From: Tieghemiomyces parasiticus
Lineage: Eukaryota; Kickxellomycota; Dimargaritomycetes; Dimargaritales; Dimargaritaceae
Assembly (NCBI GenBank): GCA_027575765.1
Contig: JANBPT010000133.1
Coordinates: 1-64,000, forward strand
Direction: 5' to 3'
DNA: 64,000 nucleotides
Below are positions 55,131-64,000 of the stretch, piece by piece; position 1 is the first letter of the stretch; each line of letters begins with the position of its first letter. The notes beneath the pieces are model-generated. The model saw nothing but the letters and a program-made list of their open reading frames with translations. It had not been told where the DNA came from and searched no databases. Made by a program: the position numbers and the translations under genes.

Positions 55131-55650
55131 TTATTTTGGGCTGCTCTTCTCGTCGCCGCTACTGAGCACGTCCTCCAAAGTAGTTGGCGTGGACTGGGGC
55201 ATCGTGGGCTTATCTGACAAGTGGTTACGTTTCATGCATTCCTTCATGGCCTGGTTCGCGAAAAGCCAGCCGACAAGCGAGCCGGTAACTGCGTACATAA
55301 ATCGCACGGTAGATTCGCCGAGTGGATAGATCGAGTAGGAAAACACAGGAGGAGGGGGGGTATGGCGAATTAGACATAGTTTTTTTAGGGGGTTGTTCAG
55401 CTGCACGCCGTATTGAACCCTGGAACCGTGTCGTTCAAAAAGGCCTGACTCGCCCCAAAGTAAACTTACCAACCCCAGCTAGGATAGAGTTGTTGCGAGG
55501 GAGCTTAAACAAGACGTTGCTGATATAGCCACCTAGGAAACCACCGGTCACACCGGCGACAAGGCCGGTGCGGCTTGACTCGCTCTGGCACTCGCCGTAG
55601 GGTACGAGGCTCGGTTTCATATCGCCGATTTCACGAGTCCAGCGGGTCAT
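55131..55650 (-). CDS. TMEM141-like two-helix membrane protein, paralogue B
   Basis: Two exons, 55650-55470 and 55288-55131, give 112 residues. The order is ECQSESSRTG, glycine-zipper helix LVAGVTGGFLGGYISNVLF, linker KLPRNNS, second helix ILAGVVTGSLVGWLFAN, then QAMKECMKRNHL and a polar acidic tail (TLEDVLSSGDEKSSPK). Compared with paralogue A it shares CQ, GGxLGGYI, LPRN, VxGW, xNQxMKxCM and the phase-1 intron. Length matches animal TMEM141 (108). The likely location is the mitochondrial inner membrane or ER. The pair lies on the same strand 3.2 kb apart, suggesting an old local duplication: the proteins are diverged except at the motifs. Confidence 0.72.
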
Positions 55651-56605
55651 GCCGGAATGTTCGGGTTAAATGGTAGGACTAAGAGGAAGGAAAGGTACGG
55701 AGTAGGGCGGTGTGGTGTTGGGAAAGTTCAAGACTATAAATGTAGTGGAAATGGGTAAAGTACAAGTAACGAGGTGGGTGATAACGAGGGCGTATGCATA
55801 TCCCCTAGGAAATGTATATAGACAGTGTGGTTAAGAAACGGGCCCTTGGGCGGCTTGTCCACTCACTCTAGCGGGCAGGTTTGACCAGCCCTCCCCTCCC
55901 CCTTGGTAGCGATGACGCCCTAGGACATTATGCTCCCCCACCTGCACACAGCCTATGGTCTGCCCCTACTCTCTTCGAGGTGTTGGCTAGCCAACAAAAG
56001 GACTGCTGCGCCCCCACAATATTGAACAGGCTAATGGTGCATGTATCACGTGATGATGGTGTCACCCATTAAAAGCAAGCCAGGCGGGGGATGTAGGTGA
56101 TGACGTTAGTGGCGGGGCATGCCGCTCGGGGGCCGTAGCGAGCGAGAGGGTAGTGTAGTGTCGTAAGCCCCCCTCCCCTCGTGTCCGTCCCCATCAGTTC
56201 GATTGGGGGTGACCTATAGTAATCCGCAGCCACGACAGCGTAGAAAAAACAATATTAAGCGAGGCAGGGCCAGTGGGATGCATTGCCCCAGTGTTGGACA
56301 GCCTACAGATAGGCTCCTGACCATTCCACTTTATTTATGCCCTATCTCGTTGTGCTTTGGCCGGGCCCATTGACCCTCCCCTCCACCTGTAAACCTCGGA
56401 CTTTAACGCTTTGACAGCTCTGCTACCGTCCTCCCCCTTTACTACGCCTGACACCAGACCAAAGATAATTCGGATTCGGGTGTCCAAGGCTATCGATTTA
56501 CTTTTTTTCCCCTCTACACTGCCACATTTGCTTACCGTATCCAAATCGATTTCGGCTATCCCCGTCCCTTCTGACGGCACTAACAGACTACACTTCACTA
56601 AAACC
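55651..56605. other. Divergent promoter region of paralogue B and heme lyase
   Basis: No gene supported. An inverse CCAAT (ATTGG at 56202-56206) lies 400 bases upstream of the heme lyase start. Both ends are typical pyrimidine-rich promoter sequence. Confidence 0.5.
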
Positions 56606-57799
56606 ATGAGTTCGACCGATAAGCCTGCGCCGGTCAAGTCCTGCCCGGTCGACCACGGTGCGGCCACCACATCCAGTGATGCGTCCACGCGTAATTGGTC
56701 CAACCTCTTTGGCCTCATTCCCAGCGGGCCCGCGGCCCAGAGCACTGCCGCCCCTGCTACGCCACCGCCGTCGTCGTCGTCACCTGCCACGTCAACATCG
56801 TCGGACAAGGTTCACGCCCACAACCTCATGCCCACCTTGGAACAGACCCCCGTCCCAGGCCAACACCTTGTCCTCTCCACTGAACGTGAAGTTTCCACCA
56901 TTCCCCGGGCTTTCGTCGGCGAATGTGCCGACGGTAGCTGCCCGGTCGGCTCAAATTCCGCCGCGGCCGAATGTCCCGTGGCTACAAATGATGGCAAGAC
57001 CGCCTCGGTCTCCCATGCCGACACGAACGGACTCTTCACGCACGACGGCGTGGATGACCCAGCCCAGTCGACCAATTGGGTATACCCCTCCTCCCAACAG
57101 TTTCACCAAGCACTGGTGCGTAAGGGCTGGGAGACTCCCGAGGGCGAGGTGGACACCATGGTGGCCATTCACAACTTTTTGAACGAGGGGTGCTGGCAGG
57201 AGGTGCTCAAATGGGAAAAGCTACACGCCGACGAGTGCCGCGAGCCGAAGCTGTTGCGGTTACGTGGTCGGCCCAATGACCTGAGTCCCAAGGCGCGCCT
57301 CCTGGGCTGGTTCGGGTAAGTGTGTGTGTGTGTGTGTGTGGAGGGGATTATCTAATACGCTCCTTTCCTCGCTATGGTGCCAGTGGTCCCTGTTACGACT
57401 TCACCGTATGGAAGAGTCCTGGTTAGCACCATTCGAGCCGGTGGAAGGGGTGCTACTACGATTTAAGAAAGTATCTGAGTTCCTACTAACTAATCTGGCC
57501 CGACCATATTTATTTTTACGACCATGCAACCCTCCCCTTTATATATTTGTATATATACGCTCCATATTAGAACGCCCCGGCCGTTCGACCGCCACGACTG
57601 GACCGTCTCCCGCTGCGGCAAGGAGGTCCGGTACATCATTGACTACTACTCGGGCGACGGCAACGCCGACATGCCCGAGTTCTATGTGGACGTCCGCCCG
57701 GCCCTTGACTCGCCACAGAACGTGTACGACCGGGCACGCGTCGCCCTGAAGGAAGGTTACGAGCGATTGGCGGGCGACCAGAAACCCATGACCAAATAA
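56606..57799 (+). CDS. CYC3: Cytochrome c heme lyase (holocytochrome c synthase)
   Basis: Two exons, 56606-57315 and 57571-57799, joined as [14 protein letters not shown], give 312 residues. The enzyme attaches heme covalently to the CXXCH cysteines of apocytochrome c in the mitochondrial intermembrane space. Three Cys-Pro heme motifs are present (SCPVDH near residue 13, SCPVGS and ECPVAT further on). The catalytic core has [20 protein letters not shown], with the essential heme-ligand histidine at residue 189, then [51 protein letters not shown], and [15 protein letters not shown]. The N-terminal part is longer and more Ser/Pro-rich than in yeast or human. The intron begins with a GTAAG donor followed directly by a GT repeat. 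The open frame upstream to 56411 is not conserved. CYC3 and the cytochrome c1-specific CYT2 cannot be separated with certainty by eye. Confidence 0.93.
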
Positions 57800-58724
57800 C
57801 ACCGACGCCTCCCAGTTTGTCTTTAGAATCTTCACCTTCCAGAGGGCATTATTATTACATTTTCTTCTGCGAGGATTCCTGGAGGTTTTATTTTTAATTA
57901 GACTAAAACTGCATCTAGCCTACAACTGTACGTTTGAATAAAAATAAAAGTAAACCCTCGTCCTCCCCGCATTTCGTTGCTATTCTCTATGACGTGTTCC
58001 CTAATATGAGTTGGGAATATTGAGCATACTGTGATTGTGGTTTTAAACCCTCTCTCCCGCCTCGAATCAGGTGGAAACCGCAATTAGTCAGTAATCTAAT
58101 CACCATTGACATGCGCCTAACAAACGTCTCGGACCCATTACTTACCCAGTAGTTTATCTGAAGGCCACTATACCTTCAGTAATCATCAACCCTATACGCT
58201 TCCCACTTCTGCTTTTCAGCTGGCGATCCCCTCTCCTGGACGTGAACCACCAGTATTCCATCCGTGTTTCAAACGTCTTGCCCGCTTGGCTTCTTTTTCT
58301 TTTTTTCTTGTTAGTCCGGACCTTCCTTAGGAGAGCAGCCTCGTTGCCGTAGGATGCACAGATCTGCAGGATCATGATTGAACTCACAGGGCCCTCAAGT
58401 AACCTTCTGGCGGGGAGGGGGACTAAGGAGCCTTCGGGTGTACAAGGCTTCCGGATACTGGTCTTTCATGATCCAGTAGCTTTACTTCCACACCCGCCCC
58501 CATTACCTCTCCTCCAGTACCCATTAAAACTGATTTCCTATCAACGATCATAATAATGTTGGTTCTCATTAACTCTCTTTAACCTCCTTCCCATCGCAAC
58601 CACAGACCCCCCCCCCAGGTTAATATACCAGTAGCTTTATGACACATTCAACGATCAGCCAAATAAAGTTCTTCAGGTAAATCAACGGCGGCAATATTTA
58701 TCTTAGAATTATTTTTTTAAGATA
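57800..58724. other. Intergenic region
   Basis: AT-rich 3' flank of the heme lyase gene with AATAAAAATAAA near 57936. A minus-strand frame at 58154-58372 encodes a lysine/arginine-rich run without recognisable family and was not accepted. Confidence 0.5.
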
Positions 58725-59118
58725 ATGGAAAGCGACCCATTTTTAACGAATGCCATATACTGCCCGGCAGAGGCTGGGTCGCCGCGGTACCGTGAGTACT
58801 TGGCCCTTATCGGTGACCGCCTCCCATTTCAGGCTGATATTACTACCAGGTGAGCCACCTGACTCTACTCCCAAACCTACCGGTCACGATAATGCCACGG
58901 GTTATAAAACGCTATGAAATCTTACCTAGAGGAAGTCGGATCCTGCTTCTAGCTTCCCCAAGGTTAAGCGGACTTTATAGTCTATTATCTTACCAAGCAT
59001 CACCTTACGCTCGAAGGCAAATAATACTAACATTGATACTATGATCAGAAGTTTGGAGGCTGGGGGAGCTGCGGAACGATTAGTGGCGTCTACAGCTGCC
59101 AGTCAGGACGACATCTGA
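58725..59118 (+). CDS. Small two-exon protein, unknown
   Basis: Exons 58725-58849 and 59049-59118, with a GTGAGC donor, an acceptor in GATCAG and matching phase, give 64 residues. The first exon reads MESDPFLTNAIYCPAEAGSP then RYREYLALIGDRLPFQADIT; the second is acidic and alanine-rich (LEAGGAAERLVASTAASQDD). Hydrophilic, one cysteine, no signal peptide. The first exon runs 41 codons with good codon use up to a perfect donor, and the second ends naturally after 23 codons. It looks like a short conserved subunit-type protein, but I do not recognise it. Both exons are too short to appear in ordinary open-frame listings. Confidence 0.4.
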
Positions 59119-59626
59119 TGGTACGGGCACCTGATCACGGAACCCCCTCCCCCTTCCTCACTCCTACTTCAACCTCCGGCCCCTTAAATCCGAGTGGATC
59201 CAGTATTACCCCTACCCACCCCTCCCTTTCGTCCGTGACCTGACGGGGCTGTACCAGGTGTTCGGACTTATGATCTGCGAGTTTCGAGCCCGTAACTTAG
59301 TCCAACCGCTAATCATGGCATGTGTCCTGATTTCTCCGCCCGAGAATTAAGCGAACTGGCCTTGGAACACGGGGGGGGGAAGGTTCATATAAATACCCAC
59401 CTCACTTCCATATTCCTAATTTACCCACATTGATAATTCTACGTCTTCAGTTTATTTGTTTGTACCTTAATTAATGCTATGCTGTGTCTCCCAACGTCTC
59501 TGGCCACACCGAATGTTATATATATATATATATATATTAGTATCATCATCAACTTCCTCCCTCAATTTCTAGTCTACGGACCCTCAGCTCATCCACAATT
59601 GCTTCACCGGGAGCGCTATCCGACCC
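59119..59626. other. Promoter region of the Crinkler-like gene
   Basis: Includes a TA microsatellite at 59517-59538 that may also supply a TATA element about 90-110 bases upstream of the next ATG. No gene seen. Confidence 0.5.
59517..59538. repeat. TA dinucleotide microsatellite
   Basis: 22 bases of alternating TA, about 90 bases upstream of the Crinkler-like ATG. Confidence 0.9.
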
Positions 59627-61660
59627 ATGGAGACTCCACACTTTCCTTTCGAGATGGGCGAAGCCGTGGACGAAGGCCTCGAACTCGTCCGCTGGCCCCA
59701 GCGAACGGGTAGCTTCTACCTCCCTCATCTTTCTGTACACAGTCTACCCGCGGCATTCTCGGTGGTTGGTACCGGTAAGCACCGGCTGGTGCACCTCCTG
59801 GCCCGTCGCCGGATCCATCTCGACCTAATTAAACGGCTCGACCCCCTCCTGGCAGTAGCTCGAGCCGCCCACCGGCCCCCTGTTGAGCGCCGTGCTAGCG
59901 AGGGGTCTGACTTGGCCGATCGGCTAGCCTACCTTAACCTTTTGTCGGGGAAGGCCAAACTCCCGCCCCCGTCACCTTCCTTACCATCCAAATCACTACC
60001 TAATGATTCGGCGCCTCTCGAACACCTGCGTCAATCGGTCGAGCGTTCACGGTCATCGGAGCGCGGCCTCTACCTTCACGGGCCCGCGGGTTTAGGTAAG
60101 AGCCACACGGCCTATTACCTAGCGGCACACTACCGTCGTCTAATTGCCGACACGCGCGTCGTGTATCTAGCGCAAGCGGACGAAGGTTGGGAGGAAGGCG
60201 ATAAAGCCTCGGCCCTGCACCGCCTTCTCGATGAGCTGGAGGGCAGTTTCCATCGGGATCCGCCGGTGGTCCGGGAACTCAACCGCCTGCGGAAAATGAT
60301 GGCGCTGGGGACCTCACCTCACATTACGGTCGGGTGTCTGCCTTTCCTATGGGAACGGATTGATGCGTATAGTCGAGGGCAGGGCTTAGCGGTGTTGTGG
60401 GTGTACGATCACTGGGATACCGCCAAGGCCGACGCGGACATCCTGCCGACGGCGGCACGGTACTTTCTCGCGCATCCGAGCCACGTCACAGTGGTAGTTG
60501 GCCGCACGCCCCAGGCTCCCGAGGGCCTCGCACTCTCGGTGGCGGCCTTTACTTCGTTCGGCCCTGGGTTTACCGTTTCCGAGGCCCGTACTTACCTGCA
60601 GATCCCGCCGGACCGTACGGTGAACCTAACCCCGAATTGGCCATTGACTACCGAGCAATGGCGAACTTTAACCTCATACACCAATTTGGTACCGGGTGAA
60701 CTGCGGTGGATGAGTAAGTTCCGCGCCGCAGCGGCCAAAGACGAGCCCTTTAGCACCTGGTTACCTGACTGGCTTGCCATCCGGCGGGCCGAACTTCTTG
60801 GTAATCACTTGGAGTTTTTGGCCACCCGTAGCGCCGGCCAGCTTGAGGCTTTCCACCGGGTCGTCAGCATGTTCACCCAGACGGGTCAGATCCCAGCCAC
60901 GACCTCGGCCACCGCACTAGATAGCGCAGTTATGTCCCTGACACTTCCGAACCTCCCAGCTACGGTTGTTCCGCCCGCTACGCTGTATTTTATCCACCCG
61001 CTAGCCGAGACCGTCATCACCAATCTTCACCGCGAAGCCGATCCCGGATTACCGGCCGTCGCGCACTACATCCTCCACGCCGACTTTTTAACCACCACCA
61101 AGGGCACCGTCGCCGAAAAGTACGTACACTGGTGTCTCCAGCACTACCGTCGCTTCACGTTTCCCTGCGTTCGTCTTGGCTTCGGCCTCACCAGCCGACC
61201 GGCCACCCTGGTCATCCAGAGTGACGCCTGCGAGGTAACTACCCTACACATCCTCGCCGACCTCGCACCTTACTGCCATCAACGCCGCCGGTCCGGGCCC
61301 TCGTCTGACCGGTCCACCGTGTTTTTGCCGCAGGCTTCAAATTTTCCCAAATTCGATTGGGCCGTGTGGCACGCGCCGACTGCCAGACTCTACCTCTGCC
61401 AGATGAAGGCCGGTAAGGAGGTGCAGCGGTATATTACTAAACTTACGGCCGACGATGTGATGGAGTGGTCGAAGGAGACTGGGGTCAAGTACGACGATAT
61501 CCGGGTGGTTTGGGTGGTTGCGAGGGATATGTTCGAGCTGCTCCAGGGGAAACGATTCCAAGAAAAGGACGGCCGGTATCCAATACAGCGACAATATGTG
61601 ACTTCGTTTCAGGATAACCCCGACTGGCCCGCCCTGAATGAGCTGCAGCGCTACGAGTAG
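59627..61660 (+). CDS. Crinkler-type protein: P-loop NTPase with C-terminal PD-(D/E)XK nuclease-like domain
   Basis: This encodes 677 residues in one exon. Residues 145-300 form a P-loop NTPase: Walker A GLYLHGPAGLGKSHTAYYLA (GPAGLGKS 152-159), Walker B-like LAVLWVYDHWD (254-264) and a sensor-like strand HVTVVVGRTP. A helical middle region follows. The last 190 residues fit the restriction-endonuclease fold of Crinkler (CRN) proteins: a helix with E497 (GTVAEKYVHWCLQHY), D577 in FPKFDWAVWHAP, the QMK motif at 592-594 in LYLCQMKAGKE, then a strand in DIRVVWVVAR. In Crinklers this NTPase plus nuclease pair acts on host-cell nuclear DNA or in inter-organism conflict. No N-terminal signal peptide is visible, and the ubiquitin-like CRN header is unclear in residues 1-60. 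All inferred active-site residues are present. Codon use matches neighbours, so no recent transfer is apparent. AATAAA lies near 61765. Confidence 0.72.
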   Translation: METPHFPFEMGEAVDEGLELVRWPQRTGSFYLPHLSVHSLPAAFSVVGTGKHRLVHLLARRRIHLDLIKRLDPLLAVARAAHRPPVERRASEGSDLADRLAYLNLLSGKAKLPPPSPSLPSKSLPNDSAPLEHLRQSVERSRSSERGLYLHGPAGLGKSHTAYYLAAHYRRLIADTRVVYLAQADEGWEEGDKASALHRLLDELEGSFHRDPPVVRELNRLRKMMALGTSPHITVGCLPFLWERIDAYSRGQGLAVLWVYDHWDTAKADADILPTAARYFLAHPSHVTVVVGRTPQAPEGLALSVAAFTSFGPGFTVSEARTYLQIPPDRTVNLTPNWPLTTEQWRTLTSYTNLVPGELRWMSKFRAAAAKDEPFSTWLPDWLAIRRAELLGNHLEFLATRSAGQLEAFHRVVSMFTQTGQIPATTSATALDSAVMSLTLPNLPATVVPPATLYFIHPLAETVITNLHREADPGLPAVAHYILHADFLTTTKGTVAEKYVHWCLQHYRRFTFPCVRLGFGLTSRPATLVIQSDACEVTTLHILADLAPYCHQRRRSGPSSDRSTVFLPQASNFPKFDWAVWHAPTARLYLCQMKAGKEVQRYITKLTADDVMEWSKETGVKYDDIRVVWVVARDMFELLQGKRFQEKDGRYPIQRQYVTSFQDNPDWPALNELQRYE

Positions 61661-62139
61661 GTTAAGAGGGGAGCGATGGAGTGTATGGGCTGATTATTAT
61701 TAAATTTTTTTTTGACCACAGTGTTGGCTGCTGAGTGTCCACATTGGTTGTAGTGGTGTTATAAATAAACCTGCCTGTCATTCGCAGCACCATCACCTGC
61801 TACTGCTAGGCGGCCTACTCCTGATGACAGGACCCTTTGTCCTTGGCGAGAGCGATCGGAGCCACGGCAGTCTATCTATATCTATTGCCGAGCACTAGAG
61901 GGTCAAGCGTGTCAACTATACACATTGTAATACGTAAAGCTGAGCAGCGGGCATTGTAAACCACTTAAGAGGGAAGGGAGACATTGACAAAACCCGTCTC
62001 TAGCAATTAGTCGTGCATCACCTCCCCCCTCTCATGCACAACCCTACCATACACCCCCGGCCTAGACGCTCTTCTCATCTCAGTACGCGGGAAGAACCAG
62101 GCTGCTTATACGCAGTGGATTAGGCACAATTGGCAAGAG
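61661..62139. other. Convergent intergenic region
   Basis: The 3' flanks of the Crinkler-like gene and of the small coiled-coil gene. An ATT/T-rich run lies near 61692-61713. No gene seen. Confidence 0.5.
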
Positions 62140-62555
62140 CTACGGGAAGACGGGACGCAACGTAGCATCCAGGGCGGTCAGGGCAATCGAGGTCGCCTGG
62201 TCGTCCGCGTCGTCGGACCCAACGAGGGCTCTGTGCTCTTTGCAGAGGGTAGCGTACAAGGCGTGCACGTAGTGCTGCTTCTGTTCGACCTGTTGTGCAG
62301 TGAGTTGCAAAGAGGGAGGACGGCGTAGTATGGAACCCCGCCATTCGGGTTAAAAAGGATTCGGCCGGGCGGGTGTAGGGCTAGCGTAGAGATGGGGGGA
62401 CGGAATCGACCACCACCGACTATAATCCCAAGGACTTGGCATGCAAGGAAGGCAATGTCACTCACCTCGGCCTGTTCGACGGCCAGCAGATCCTCGAGTT
62501 CTCTGACCTTGTCGTCCAAGGCTTGAATGCAAGCCGGGTCGACGGGCGCGGTCAT
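62140..62555 (-). CDS. Small coiled-coil protein, unknown
   Basis: Two exons, 62555-62466 and 62289-62140, with a GTGAGT donor and an acceptor in CACAACAG, both phase 0, give 79 residues. The first exon (MTAPVDPACIQALDDKVREL and EDLLAVEQAE) continues into VEQKQHYVHALYATLCKEHR, forming one amphipathic helix with heptad-like hydrophobic spacing, then an acidic turn (GSDDADDQ) and a short second helix. Small coiled-coil subunits of kinetochore, Mediator or vesicle-tethering complexes have this look, but no family-specific motif is visible. Good codon bias on both sides of the splice and the continuous helix support a real gene. Confidence 0.55.
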
Positions 62556-63132
62556 GACGATGTGGGGATTGAGGGAGTAGTAAGTGAAAGAAGGGGGGAG
62601 GGAACGGCTGTGCCAGGGCGGTAGGATGGATCGACAGTGTGCTCTGCAGCCTTACGGGTCGTTTTGACCTGGTAGTACGGTTCTGTCACCTGGCGGAGTT
62701 GCGCTTCCCACCAACAGCTTGCTCGCCGGCGATCGTTGAGGCCAAGGCACCCTCTCCCGCCAATACATGATTTACGTCCTAGTGGGCCACCTCCCCACCG
62801 ACACACTGCACAGCGGCCCTGCCCTTTCTCCGCTACAGGAACTACCTCTTCTCCCTCCCCAGCAACAGGAGGACTCCAGGATCCCAGGGCTGCACTGCGG
62901 CTAGCGGACAGGCCACGTGGTGTCAACAACGGGTGAAGCAAAGCCAAGGCGTCAGTAACAGGCAGCAGGCTAAAATCCCCCCCTTACTGATAGAGGATTG
63001 CCCACTGTCTCAGCTTCCAGGCCGAATGCCTGATCTAGTGCTACGATTGTTTTTTTAGACCTTATGATCAGTCGTGTCGGTCACCTGAGCTCTCCACACG
63101 CCGTTTCAATGTTACTGATAACGTGGCTGTAT
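62556..63132. other. Intergenic region
   Basis: Promoter of the coiled-coil gene and 3' flank of the bZIP gene. A minus-strand frame at 62552-62947 has no ATG at its start and is not accepted. Confidence 0.5.
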
Positions 63133-64000
63133 TTAGTTGTCGTTAGACGACGTTCGGTTCAGCATCGAGATGATGTTTTCCCAGGCCATAGTATCCGCAT
63201 TAGACGGCTCGCCGGGCAGCGACACCTGGGAGTGGGGTGGCGTGGCAATCGGGCTCAAATTCAGGTTAAGGCCCAGGGCGGGGGTGCCGGACGGACTGGT
63301 GAAGGTGGACGAATAGAGCGCTGGAGTTGCTGGGTGCATGGGCACCTGCAAGTGGTGGTGGTGGTGTTGGTGCTGCTGCGGGTGGAGCGATGGCTGCGTT
63401 GGATAGTTATGTGGGGGGAGCACTGAAGGCAGAGGCATTAGCTGTGGCGGGGCCGGCGACTGTGAAGGGTAAAAGTGGGACTGGGGCATTGGTGGCTGCG
63501 ACGAATAAAACGGTGGTGGCTGAGGGTGTAGCGTCTGGGTCGGGAACGGCGACGACTGGTGAAAGTCTGAGGGGGTCGGCGTGGTGGGCACCGAGGCCTG
63601 CGGCACAGGTGATCCGGCCACAGAGCTCGGAAGAGAAGGCACGGCGGAGCCTGGTCCCACCAATTGGCGAATACAGTTCTGGAGCTGGACGATCTGCGCC
63701 TGGAGGCTTGAGACCTGGGCCTTGTGCTGCGTCTGTATTTCTTCAATGTACACGCGACGTTCCTCCGCCACCAGCTCAATATCCTTGAGCCGGGCTTCGC
63801 GCCGGAGGCGGTACTGTCGCTGTGATTGGCGGTTTTTCTGGCGCCGAATCTCTGCCGCATTAGGGTGTGGCCGCCGTCCGGAAGTACGGCGTGGCGGGGA
63901 CGGGGACGGCGACGCGACATCAACCGTACCGGACTCGTCCGGTGCGTGCGTGGGGGTTGAATTGAATGAATCTGGATAAGCGCCGGTGGATCGATGGGAC
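63133..64000 (-). CDS. bZIP transcription factor, partial (5' end beyond the window)
   Basis: The frame is open from the window edge (first full codon ending at 63999) to a stop at 63133, giving at least 288 residues. A basic region, NAAEIRRQKNRQSQRQYRLR, is followed directly by a leucine-zipper-like coiled coil with heptad positions I, H, L, L, L in IEEIQTQHKAQVSSLQAQIV and LQNCIRQL. The NRxxQRxYR core is a variant of the AP-1/YAP-type NRxxQRxFR. Downstream is a Pro/Gln/His/Ser-rich activation-type region (PQQHQHHHHHLQ) and a final AMAWENIISMLNRTSS segment. It is not recognised as an orthologue of a named factor. A MEAB- or KapC-like fungal bZIP is possible. The start codon and any upstream exons lie outside. 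Confidence 0.85.
   Translation of the reverse strand, partial: SHRSTGAYPDSFNSTPTHAPDESGTVDVASPSPSPPRRTSGRRPHPNAAEIRRQKNRQSQRQYRLRREARLKDIELVAEERRVYIEEIQTQHKAQVSSLQAQIVQLQNCIRQLVGPGSAVPSLPSSVAGSPVPQASVPTTPTPSDFHQSSPFPTQTLHPQPPPFYSSQPPMPQSHFYPSQSPAPPQLMPLPSVLPPHNYPTQPSLHPQQHQHHHHHLQVPMHPATPALYSSTFTSPSGTPALGLNLNLSPIATPPHSQVSLPGEPSNADTMAWENIISMLNRTSSNDN

Noticed and set aside
62552..62947. 131-codon minus-strand frame before the coiled-coil gene
   Set aside because: Begins at TTG rather than ATG and reads like leader sequence.
1..64000. CRISPR arrays, bacterial operons or ribosome binding sites
   Set aside because: No regularly spaced repeats; gene structure is eukaryotic throughout.

Overview
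The window is nuclear DNA of an early-diverging, probably filamentous fungus. The genes are eukaryotic and intron-bearing (short GT-AG introns, many with GTAAGT donors), GC-rich at third codon positions, and interrupted by AATAAA signals and simple repeats. The families are fungal: a NOP9-type Pumilio protein, IMP3, NUP85, TRM5, DNA2, HAP2, a CBP6-like factor and a cytochrome c heme lyase with CP heme motifs. An MT-A70 gene resembling the MTA1/MTA9 adenine-methyltransferase group and a Crinkler-type NTPase-nuclease both point outside Dikarya. Codon style and content would fit Zoopagomycota (Kickxellomycotina/Dimargaritales-like), but that placement is an inference.

Layout. 0-8 kb: a possible partial gene at the left edge, a small secreted protein, a mitochondrial LEA-like protein, an ER cyclophilin ending in HDEL, and diphosphomevalonate decarboxylase. 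10-33 kb is a dense core: a seven-exon MT-A70 gene (rebuilt here by joining exons across frames), IMP3, NUP85, TRM5, NOP9, DNA2 and a 1543-residue disordered protein. NOP9 and DNA2 are divergent and share a 0.6-kb promoter holding an E2F/SCB-like site and a palindromic E-box. 33.4-44 kb is gene-poor; its clearest gene is a lineage-specific secreted protein. 44-46 kb encodes HAP2 (NF-YA). 46-50 kb appears empty. 50-64 kb is sparse: a CBP6/UQCC2-like factor, two paralogous TMEM141-like membrane proteins with the same intron position, holocytochrome c synthase, a 64-residue two-exon gene, a Crinkler-like NTPase-nuclease, a small coiled-coil protein, and a bZIP factor running off the right edge.

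How the genes relate. IMP3, NOP9, TRM5 and NUP85 form a neighbourhood for ribosome biogenesis, tRNA modification and nuclear pore function. HAP2, the CBP6-like factor and heme lyase all concern mitochondrial cytochromes, and CCAAT boxes lie upstream of the latter two. The most unusual genes are the MT-A70 protein with DPPL instead of DPPW, the Crinkler-like NTPase-nuclease, and the TMEM141-like pair. No tRNA, rRNA, CRISPR array or intact transposon was found.
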